From NCBI GenBank assembly GCA_007130585.1, contig SLSE01000062.1, positions 1-25,413 on the forward strand: a stretch of DNA of 25,413 bases, given 5' to 3'. Position 1 is the stretch's first letter, and every line of letters starts with the position of its first letter. Source of the stretch: Syntrophomonadaceae bacterium (lineage in GTDB: Bacteria > Bacillota > Dethiobacteria > DTU022). Of this stretch, positions 15,729 through 21,768 are shown piece after piece. The position numbers and the translations under genes were made by a program. Under the pieces are notes generated by a model. That model was not told where the DNA came from and made no database searches. It saw only the letters and a program-made list of their open reading frames with translations.

Positions 15729-16745
15729 TTAACATAAAGAACCAGGTAAAACAACCCTGATCCTGCTCCCGCAGTTATTGCAATTCACTCCTTCAAGACC
15801 TGCAATATCCACCCCGCCATAACTGCGGACTATAAGCAGGTTACCGCAGTGGGGGCAAATTGTATTGGCTGCTTCGGGCACATCGATATTGCCAAGGTAT
15901 ACATAATTCAGGTATTGACGCGCTGTTTCACGGGCCTGCTCCAGGGTTTCAGCCGGCGTCGAGGGAAAATCAAGCTTGTAGCTCGGAAAGTATCTCGAAT
16001 AGTGGAGCACAATATCCGGGCTGATCCCGCCCAGCCAGCGGGCCAGGGCTTCCTGTTCTGAAGGGCTGTCGTTTAAGGTAGGGATCAACAGGCACGTTAT
16101 TTCAACATGACACTGTTCAGCAGCGGCCTCCACGGTCTCAATAACAGGTTTTCGCTTTCCCTGGCAGTGCTCCCTGTAAAAAGAGTCGCTGAATGCCTTG
16201 ACATCTATATTCATGGCATCGATATATGGCAGCAGTTCCTGCAGCGGTTCCCGGTTAATATAACCGTTGGTGACCAGAACGTTGCAGTAACCGTGATCTT
16301 TTAACAGCCGGGCGGTATCATACACAAACTCATACCAGATTGACGGTTCATTATAGGTATAGGCCACTCCCAGGGCTTTCTGCGGCCCGCCCTCCCTTTC
16401 AAGCATGGTCAGAACATGTTCCGGGCTGACAGTGTCTGCATCCGGATCGGGTTTTCCTCGGGCAAGGGTCCAGTTCTGGCAGAATGAACAGAGCAGGTTG
16501 CAGCCGTAAGTGCCCAGGGATAGGATCGAGCGCCCGGGATGGAAATGGTAGAGCGGTTTTTTTTCGATGGGATCGTGGTTAACCGCAGCCAGGAGACCGT
16601 AATTGAGAGTATAAAGTTCTCCGTTTTCAACCTTCCGCACTCCGCATGTCCCGATCCTGCCTTCCGCGATCAGGCAGGCGCGGGGGCAGAGCAGGCAGAG
16701 GATCTTATCATCTTCCTGGCGATAAAAGCGGGCTTTTTGCACCAA
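15729..16745 (-). CDS. amrS: AmmeMemoRadiSam system radical SAM enzyme
   Basis: A radical SAM protein of 338 residues, the third member of the conserved AmmeMemoRadiSam set; the reaction is not known. The SAM/[4Fe-4S] motif CxxxCxxC is at C82, C86, C89 (YGCNLLCSFCQNW). An N-terminal Cys-rich segment (C17, C20, C24, C34; CLLCPRACLIAEGRIGTCGV) and a C-terminal zinc-ribbon-like pair (CPHCGN ... CNNCGS) are both typical of this family and separate it from pyruvate formate-lyase activases, which it otherwise resembles. The start is TTG 16745 or GTG 16742, both in reach of AAAGGAG. It follows the AMMECR1 gene by 56 bases on the same strand. Confidence 0.92.
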   Translation of the reverse strand: MVQKARFYRQEDDKILCLLCPRACLIAEGRIGTCGVRKVENGELYTLNYGLLAAVNHDPIEKKPLYHFHPGRSILSLGTYGCNLLCSFCQNWTLARGKPDPDADTVSPEHVLTMLEREGGPQKALGVAYTYNEPSIWYEFVYDTARLLKDHGYCNVLVTNGYINREPLQELLPYIDAMNIDVKAFSDSFYREHCQGKRKPVIETVEAAAEQCHVEITCLLIPTLNDSPSEQEALARWLGGISPDIVLHYSRYFPSYKLDFPSTPAETLEQARETARQYLNYVYLGNIDVPEAANTICPHCGNLLIVRSYGGVDIAGLEGVNCNNCGSRIRVVLPGSLC

Positions 16746-16801
16746 AACCAGCTCCTTTCTCCCAAAACAGTAACAAAACCCAATGAGTTTACCCGGCCGG
16801 T

Positions 16802-17338
16802 TTAGCCGGCAGATTCGCCGAACCGGGTCACTTTGAAACGGTAAAGTTCCATATCCATCCCGGGAGCGATTCCGGCTTTCTGGCAGGCAATGCCAACCTG
16901 CTCTTCAACCGTGTTAACCCCTTCCAGGTTGGGAAGCAGCAGGCCGCTCCTGCCGCCGCAGCGGACCAGCACCCCGTAATTGCAGGGATCGAGCTCTTTC
17001 TCGCTTTCAATTTTCTCCATCGGTCCGAGAATGTCAACCGAAATTGACAGTTCCGGCAATTCATCCCGGCTGACAGGGGAAAACCGGGGATCCCTGGTCG
17101 CCGCGCTGGTTGCATTGGCGGCAATTTCTTCGGCCATGTTATCGCGCATCGGCTCGACTGTACCGATACAGCCGCGGAGGCGGCCGTTTTTTTTCAGGGA
17201 AACAAACACCCCCGCCCGGGCCGAATATTCCGGCGGCAGCCGGTCGGGCAGCTCAGGAAGACGTCCCTCTTTCAGGTAGTATTCCAAAACACTGCGGGCC
17301 AGATCAGCCGGATTAAGAGGCAATTCTGCCTGAAACAT
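16802..17338 (-). CDS. amrA: AMMECR1-domain protein (AmmeMemoRadiSam system protein A)
   Basis: A 178-residue single-domain AMMECR1 protein. The family hallmark LRGCIG is at residues 54-59, followed by a second conserved block around ANATSAATRDPRFSPV. AMMECR1 is found in all domains of life; its biochemical role is unresolved, though it is almost always near a Memo/LigB-like gene and a radical SAM gene in prokaryotes, as here. ATG at 17338 is chosen, since GGGAGG is then 8 bases upstream; the GTG at 17347 overlaps that site. In many genomes this domain is fused to the LigB-like protein that here is encoded separately just upstream. Confidence 0.93.
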   Translation of the reverse strand: MFQAELPLNPADLARSVLEYYLKEGRLPELPDRLPPEYSARAGVFVSLKKNGRLRGCIGTVEPMRDNMAEEIAANATSAATRDPRFSPVSRDELPELSISVDILGPMEKIESEKELDPCNYGVLVRCGGRSGLLLPNLEGVNTVEEQVGIACQKAGIAPGMDMELYRFKVTRFGESAG

Positions 17339-17353
17339 TGCCGTCACCTCCCG

Positions 17354-17374
17354 CGGGTAAAATCGATTTACCCG
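17354..17374 (-). other. Hairpin directly upstream of the AMMECR1 ribosome binding site
   Basis: A perfect 8-bp stem CGGGTAAA/TTTACCCG (17354-17361 with 17367-17374) with a 5-base loop ends two to three bases before the GGGAGG ribosome binding site of the AMMECR1 gene. It lies within the LigB-like/AMMECR1 intergenic space and could be an mRNA processing or stability element. There is no T-tract on the minus strand, so it is not a clear terminator. Confidence 0.5.
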
Positions 17375-17416
17375 TAAATTTAAGAGTTATCACGGACACC
17401 GGGAATAAGAATATTT

Positions 17417-18235
17417 TTACCGGCCCGGATGAAGAGCCGCGACCAGGTAGCCGACCCCGAAGGGACCTTCATAGGAGATAATTTCAGGCTTAAACCCTTT
17501 TCCGTCAAGCATTCCAAGGGCGATAATGAATGAACGCAGCCCGCACTCGCCTGCTTCTTCTACAAGCCTCTGATCAAAGTTCAGGATATCTTCGACCCGG
17601 CCTTCTTTCAGGTACTCCACCAGCTGCCTGTCAAATTCTATTCCCCCGGGATTATACCCGGCCGGGGCATCCGGTGTTAAACGATGGGAAAGATCCCCGC
17701 TGGCTATTACGGCGGCCGGAGCCCCTCTTCTGTCCACCGCCCTGCGCAGAATCTTACCGAAAAGGTAAAGGGTCTCGTAAGATTGGAAGCCGATGGTAAT
17801 ATGGACTCCCGGGATATCGATACCTGCTTCCTTCAGGTAATAAATGGGAACCATGGCCCCGTGATCCAGGTCGGCATCCGCCCGGATCCCGCGGTCAGAA
17901 TCGCCAAGCAGGGCAGGTTTGACCGGTTCCGAAGAAGCTTCTTCCACAAGCAGATCAATGAGCTGTGCATCGCTCTTCATTTCAATTTCAACCTGCGGGT
18001 GCCCAAACCGGCCGAAATCGCCTTTTAAGCGTTCGTGAGTCATAACTGCCGGCCCTTCCCGGGCTATTTTGCCGTGCGGGGTAATAACAATCAGCAGTTC
18101 GGGCTCTTCCCGGCGAATCATGTTGCTGAGCTGCTTCATTCCATCTACAGTTTTCTGCGCTTTGCCCAGGTTGTCCCGGCCGATTGCGGGGATAATAATC
18201 GGGGGATGAGGAGTTATTCCGATAATGGAAAGCAT
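17417..18235 (-). CDS. LigB/Memo-superfamily protein of the AmmeMemoRadiSam cluster
   Basis: A 272-residue protein of the class III extradiol dioxygenase (LigB) superfamily, to which human Memo also belongs. Putative metal-binding residues are H10 (ITPHPP) and H54 (VITPHGK). The conserved LDHGAMVP and IASGDLSHRL blocks and the terminal FGVGYLVA are also present. In many bacteria this domain is fused to AMMECR1; here the two are adjacent genes. No aromatic-degradation genes are nearby, so true ring cleavage is unlikely. ATG at 18235 is chosen because GGAGGAAGGTG lies about 8 bases upstream and the protein then starts at the fold (MLSIIGITPHPP). The open frame to 18352 would run through the promoter. 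Function unknown. Confidence 0.88.
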   Translation of the reverse strand: MLSIIGITPHPPIIIPAIGRDNLGKAQKTVDGMKQLSNMIRREEPELLIVITPHGKIAREGPAVMTHERLKGDFGRFGHPQVEIEMKSDAQLIDLLVEEASSEPVKPALLGDSDRGIRADADLDHGAMVPIYYLKEAGIDIPGVHITIGFQSYETLYLFGKILRRAVDRRGAPAAVIASGDLSHRLTPDAPAGYNPGGIEFDRQLVEYLKEGRVEDILNFDQRLVEEAGECGLRSFIIALGMLDGKGFKPEIISYEGPFGVGYLVAALHPGR

Positions 18236-18323
18236 GTTATGTACACCTTCCTCCGGTCCGGAAGCCAGAACAAAAAGTACCCAGGCCGTCTGAATTCCGG
18301 CCTCTATATTCACTCTTAACTTA

Positions 18324-18352
18324 AGTATATCAAATCGGACGGGCCTGAACAA
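18324..18352 (-). promoter_or_regulatory. Promoter for the AmmeMemoRadiSam operon
   Basis: On the minus strand TTGTTC (18347-18352), 17 bases, then TATACT (18324-18329). The -10 matches 5/6 positions, the -35 matches 3/6. Transcription would start near 18317, about 80 bases before the LigB-like start. Confidence 0.45.
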
Positions 18353-18404
18353 ACGTTAACTGCGGAAAATTAAGAGTTTCCGGGGCACAGGGACACCTCT
18401 CAAC

Positions 18405-18433
18405 TTGACATATTTATGCAAATAGCCTACCCT
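18405..18433 (+). promoter_or_regulatory. marR promoter with operator-like palindrome
   Basis: A perfect -35 TTGACA (18405-18410) is followed after 17 bases by TACCCT (18428-18433), a poor -10. Overlapping the -35 and spacer is the imperfect palindrome TTGACATA-TT-TATGCAAA (18405-18422; 6 of 8 positions symmetric), of the size bound by MarR dimers. Binding there would block RNA polymerase, giving autoregulation of marR-chrA-chrA. This is inference from position and symmetry. Confidence 0.45.
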
Positions 18434-18485
18434 AAGATCATGTTCAGCGCTCTTTGCGATCCAGGCCTGAAAAGGAGTATGCAAG

Positions 18486-18962
18486 ATGTCCGGTGAATAC
18501 AGGGAAACAGAAAAATTTACAGCTGCTATCCAGGCGATCTTTCCAAAACTTATGCATTATCTCAATGCCGAGGAAAACCGCGAACTGACCGGCCTGGGGA
18601 TAACCCCCGGCCAGATCAATGCCCTGCTGGTGCTTTACCTTCATGATAATCTGACCATGGGCAAACTTAGCCAGGAAATTTACCTCGCTGAAAGCGCCGC
18701 AACCCGCCTCGTCAACCGCCTGGTGAACCTGAACCTGGTCAAGCGGCGCGGAGACGAGAAAGATCGCAGGGTAGTGCGGGTAACCCTTACTTCTTACGGC
18801 AGGCAGCTTTCCAGCCTGGTATTTGAGAGGCGTTCCTTCCGTTTTAACAACCTGGCCCAGCGGCTTAGCCAGTCGGAAAGAGAAAACCTGGTTGTTTCCC
18901 TGCAGGCTGTGATGCGCGTCTTTGAAGAGATGGAACAGGCCGGGAATAACGGGGTTTTTTAA
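18486..18962 (+). CDS. MarR-family transcriptional regulator
   Basis: A 158-residue winged helix-turn-helix protein. The recognition region MGKLSQEIYLAESAATRLVN is followed by the MarR wing signature DEKDRRVVRVTLT and a C-terminal dimerisation helix. MarR proteins are usually autorepressors relieved by small ligands or oxidation. AAAGGAG (18471-18477) sits 8 bases before the ATG. The TAA stop is immediately followed by the TTG start of the first chrA gene, which argues for joint control. There is no Cys in a position that would obviously serve as a redox sensor, so a ligand-based response is more likely. The ligand is unknown. Confidence 0.9.
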   Translation: MSGEYRETEKFTAAIQAIFPKLMHYLNAEENRELTGLGITPGQINALLVLYLHDNLTMGKLSQEIYLAESAATRLVNRLVNLNLVKRRGDEKDRRVVRVTLTSYGRQLSSLVFERRSFRFNNLAQRLSQSERENLVVSLQAVMRVFEEMEQAGNNGVF

Positions 18963-19529
18963 TTGCAACCTACAAACAATAAAACTGAAAATCCGGAATC
19001 GCTCTGGCGCATATTGCTCACATTTTTAAAGGTGGGCGCTTTTACTTTCGGGGGCGGCTACGCCATTTTACCGGTCATCCAGCAGGAAGTGGTCGACAAT
19101 AAGCGGTGGGTCAGCCCGGATGAATTTTCCGATATCCTGATTATCACCCAGGGGATGCCCGGCCAGCTGGCGTTAAACAGCGCTATCCAGATCGGCATCC
19201 GCCTGCGCGGCATACCCGGAGGGGTAGTTGGCGCCCTGGGAGTAACGCTGCCGTCGGTGATTATTCTCCTGGCCATTGCCGCTTACTTTTATCCCCTTAT
19301 GCGGGATAATGATTATGTTCAGGCAGTTTTCTACGGTTTAAGGCCTGCCGTGGTGGCCCTGATTGCCTCTGCTGCAGTAAAGATGGGGCGCAATATTTTA
19401 CACGGCTGGAACGGGATCCTACTCTGCGCCGCACTGCTGGCCGCTGCCATTATTACCCAGGTCCATCCTATTGTCATCCTTGTAACAGGCGGCCTGGCCG
19501 GCCTTGTAATCTTCAGGAAGGGGCTTTAA
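18963..19529 (+). CDS. chrA: Chromate transporter family protein, first half-size subunit
   Basis: A 188-residue single-domain (short-chain) ChrA protein of the CHR family. ChrA exports chromate in characterised cases; short-chain members work as pairs encoded by adjacent genes. The CHR signature FTFGGGYAILPVIQQEVV is near residues 24-41, followed by GMPGQLALNSAIQIG and several hydrophobic helices. The TTG start abuts the marR stop, with GGGG 8 bases upstream inside marR; no better start is available before the conserved region. Chromate as substrate is not shown by sequence. Many anaerobes carry this pair with no chromate exposure, and the substrate may be another anion. Confidence 0.88.
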   Translation: MQPTNNKTENPESLWRILLTFLKVGAFTFGGGYAILPVIQQEVVDNKRWVSPDEFSDILIITQGMPGQLALNSAIQIGIRLRGIPGGVVGALGVTLPSVIILLAIAAYFYPLMRDNDYVQAVFYGLRPAVVALIASAAVKMGRNILHGWNGILLCAALLAAAIITQVHPIVILVTGGLAGLVIFRKGL

Positions 19530-19531
19530 GC

Positions 19532-20062
19532 ATGACAGGCCTTTTTCTCTCCCTCTACTGGTCTTTTTTCAAGGTAGGCCTCTTTACTATCGGGGGCGGC
19601 TATGCCATGATACCGCTTATGGAAGCAGAGGTCATCACGGTGCACGGCTGGCTGAATGCCGGCGAATTCCTTGATATTATTGCCGTCGCTGAAATGACGC
19701 CCGGCCCAATATCGATCAATGCCGCCACCTTTATCGGCTATACCATGGCGGGTGTGCCCGGCTCGCTGATCGCCACCCTGGGCGTGATCTCCCCTTCCCT
19801 GGTCTTATTATTACTGTTATCCCGTGTTCTGATCGGGGTGGTTCAAAACCGGGGCGCCAGGATCTTTTTGGGCGGGCTGCGTTCAGCCCTGGTTGCATTG
19901 ATCCTGCTTGCTTCCTATACCCTGGGCCAAACAGCAATCATCGACCTGCCTTCCGCCCTGATTTTCGGCCTGATCCTGGTTGCCAGCCTTATCCGCCCGG
20001 TCAGTCCCCTTTATTTCATCGCCGCCGGGGCAGTTCTCGGCCTGATCCTGTTCCCCTATTAA
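19532..20062 (+). CDS. chrA: Chromate transporter family protein, second half-size subunit
   Basis: A 176-residue partner of the preceding protein, starting two bases after its stop. It carries its own CHR signature (FTIGGGYAMIPLMEAEVI) and the related block MTPGPISINAATFIGY. The pair most likely arose by duplication and forms a heterodimer with inverted topology. It ends at 20062, and the Moco-locus promoter begins some 60 bases later; no terminator is visible between, so read-through into the Moco leader is possible. Confidence 0.88.
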   Translation: MTGLFLSLYWSFFKVGLFTIGGGYAMIPLMEAEVITVHGWLNAGEFLDIIAVAEMTPGPISINAATFIGYTMAGVPGSLIATLGVISPSLVLLLLLSRVLIGVVQNRGARIFLGGLRSALVALILLASYTLGQTAIIDLPSALIFGLILVASLIRPVSPLYFIAAGAVLGLILFPY

Positions 20063-20125
20063 CGGCATGATGACAAGGATACAGAGTATTACCCGTGCCT
20101 GGTGTGGTTAAACAGGCCTGAAGTA

Positions 20126-20134
20126 TGTTATAAT
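20126..20134 (+). promoter_or_regulatory. Extended -10 promoter of the Moco locus
   Basis: TGTTATAAT is a perfect extended -10 element (TGnTATAAT). The -35 region is poor (TGGTTA at 18-base spacing), as is common for extended -10 promoters. Transcription would start near 20141, about 15 bases before the riboswitch aptamer. Confidence 0.65.
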
Positions 20135-20149
20135 AGCCATGCGTTTAAA

Positions 20150-20255
20150 ATAACAAACTCCGAGCCTGTTCACCTAATGCCGGAAGCGGCTATGGTGGAA
20201 GGCCTGGGCAGGGGGAGAAATCCCCCCGCCTCCCGTACTTGGAAAGGAGACTATG
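20150..20255 (+). ncRNA. Molybdenum-cofactor (Moco) riboswitch aptamer
   Basis: The conserved ACTCCGAGCC core (20157-20166) is followed by a nested set of helices. CTCC (20158-20161) pairs with GGAG (20246-20249) to close the aptamer. GCCT (20164-20167) pairs with AGGC about 35 bases later. A hairpin CACC...GCCG-GAAG-CGGC...GGTG is enclosed by that helix. A GGGGGA-GAAA-TCCCCC hairpin with a GNRA-type tetraloop corresponds to P3. Presence of P3 favours the Moco rather than the tungsten-cofactor variant. Position directly upstream of moeA-moeA-moaA-mobB/moaC and upstream of an intrinsic terminator fits the class. The identification is from pattern and context and was not scored against a covariance model. 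Confidence 0.82.
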
Positions 20256-20269
20256 CCGTTTACTTAAGG

Positions 20270-20301
20270 CCGCGTTTTCTTTAACAGGAGGCGCGGTTTT
20301 T
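20270..20301 (+). terminator. Riboswitch-controlled intrinsic terminator
   Basis: CCGCGTTTTCT (20270-20280) pairs along its full length, with G-U wobbles, to AGGAGGCGCGG (20286-20296) around a 5-base loop, followed by five T residues. It lies 15-20 bases after the aptamer, the normal place for an expression platform that stops transcription when cofactor is abundant. Confidence 0.75.
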
Positions 20302-20471
20302 GCTTTACAGGTCAGGTTCCCAGCGATTTCAGATCAATAAAGCCTGTTGTTAACTGATCTAAGCTGGTTCAGGTTTACGGCGCCAATATAATAAGGGAAT
20401 ATTTTAACCGGGTGATGCTTTTTCCGGTATTCCCGATCGCAGCCTTCTGTTTTGATAAATGAGGTGTCCTG
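20302..20471 (+). promoter_or_regulatory. Second leader segment before moeA1
   Basis: This is 170 bases without a gene between the terminator and the moeA1 start. It contains an inverted repeat AGATCA/TGATCT around 20329-20360 and a hairpin GGGAATA...CCGG...CCGG...TATTCCC (20395-20434). A TATAAT at 20387-20392 has no good -35 but could be a second start site independent of the riboswitch. GAGGTG before the ATG at 20472 is the ribosome binding site. Confidence 0.45.
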
Positions 20472-21698
20472 ATGAAATTGATGCGGGTAACCAGCCCCGG
20501 CGATGTTTTACAAATCATAAATGAGCAATTTAGAGCCCTGGCAGATGAAACCCTGCCCCTTGAAAAAGCCGGGGGGCGCTATCTGGCCGCTACTATAACG
20601 GCCCCTGAAGATATCCCCGGGTTTGACCGATCAACTGTCGACGGGTACGCCCTTTTCTCCGGCGACAGTTTTGGCGCTTCGGAGTCCATGCCGGCCATGC
20701 TGGAATTTGCGGGGGAAGTTTTAATGGGCAAACCCGCACCGCCAATTAACAACGGCCAGTGCTGCCTGGTGCACACCGGCGGCATGCTTCCCGCAGGGGC
20801 TGATGCAGTGGTTATGGTTGAAGAGACAGACCTGTCCGGTTCGCTGGTTCAGGTTTTCAGCCAGGTGGCCCCCGCTGAAAATGTTATTCATCGCGGCGAA
20901 GATCTTAAAATGGGCGACCCCGCCCTGTTGAAAGGGAGTAAACTGCGCGCTCCCGAAATCGGGCTGCTCGCTTCGCTGGGCATCAGTTCTGTCAGGGTGC
21001 ACAGGCGCCCGGTTACCGGCCTTTTTTCAAGCGGGGACGAGCTCGTGGATTATAATGCCGCCACGCTCGGGCCGGGCCGGATCCGGGACAGCAACGCCCC
21101 CGCCCTTCAATTCCTGGCCGAACAACTGGGAACCGAAGTTAAACACGGCGGAATATTACCCGACAGTTTTGATTCCTTCCTGGAAAAAAGCAGATCCATG
21201 CTCGGGGAGACAGATCTGCTGGTTTTTTCCGGCGGCAGCTCGGTGGGCAGCCGGGACTTCACCGCCCGCACCATGCAGGAACTGGGCAAACCGGGCCTGC
21301 TGGTGGAAGGGGTCTCGATTCAACCCGGCAAACCAACCCTTCTTGCCAACTGCGGGGGGAAGCCGGTCCTGGGCCTGCCCGGGCACCCCGTTTCGGCCTT
21401 GAATATTTTTTCCATATTCGGAAAGGCGATTATCGGCCGCCTGGCCGGGCAGGACAAACCCGGATTTGAACCGACTGTAAAAGCGGTTTTAACACGCAAT
21501 ATATCATCAAAATCGGGAAGGACCGATTACATCAGGGTAAGGCTGGAAGAAAGCGCTGAAGGGTTAAAAGCAGTGCCCGTATTTGGCCGTTCCGGCATGC
21601 TGCGCACCCTGGCAGAAGCCGACGGACTCATTATTGTCCCCCCGGCCAGGGAAGGAATCAGCGCCGGTGAAACAGTCGAGGTCAGGCCCTGGGAATAA
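20472..21698 (+). CDS. moeA: Molybdopterin molybdenumtransferase, first copy
   Basis: MoeA inserts molybdate or tungstate into adenylylated molybdopterin. It is a 408-residue, normal-length, single MoeA protein. Visible family motifs: FDRSTVDGYAL near the N terminus, TGGMLPAGADAVVMVEETD, the MPT-binding FSGGSSVGSRDFT, the GLPGHPVSALNIF block, and a C-terminal domain ending GETVEVRPWE. GAGGTG precedes the ATG. It is the first gene after the Moco riboswitch and is followed after 70 bases by a second moeA. The presence of two copies side by side may reflect separate handling of molybdenum and tungsten, which cannot be decided from sequence. Confidence 0.95.
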   Translation: MKLMRVTSPGDVLQIINEQFRALADETLPLEKAGGRYLAATITAPEDIPGFDRSTVDGYALFSGDSFGASESMPAMLEFAGEVLMGKPAPPINNGQCCLVHTGGMLPAGADAVVMVEETDLSGSLVQVFSQVAPAENVIHRGEDLKMGDPALLKGSKLRAPEIGLLASLGISSVRVHRRPVTGLFSSGDELVDYNAATLGPGRIRDSNAPALQFLAEQLGTEVKHGGILPDSFDSFLEKSRSMLGETDLLVFSGGSSVGSRDFTARTMQELGKPGLLVEGVSIQPGKPTLLANCGGKPVLGLPGHPVSALNIFSIFGKAIIGRLAGQDKPGFEPTVKAVLTRNISSKSGRTDYIRVRLEESAEGLKAVPVFGRSGMLRTLAEADGLIIVPPAREGISAGETVEVRPWE

Positions 21699-21768
21699 AA
21701 TAACGTTCGCCGGAAATGAAATCATCTTACCCGACCACTCGGAGGCCGGGCAGACAGGAGAGCAGTTG

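Noticed and set aside
18236..18352. 39-residue extension of the LigB/Memo-like protein
   Set aside because: It overlaps the -10 and -35 boxes; the ATG at 18235 has a strong ribosome binding site and begins the conserved fold.
18444..18968. 174-codon minus-strand frame antisense to marR
   Set aside because: It mirrors a well-supported MarR gene with its own ribosome binding site.
20102..20284. 60-codon open frame on plus
   Set aside because: It covers the promoter, the Moco aptamer and the terminator; the sequence is explained by RNA structure.
21583..21768. 62-residue extension of moeA2
   Set aside because: It overlaps the end of moeA1 in another frame; ATG at 21769 has AGGAG at 8 bases.
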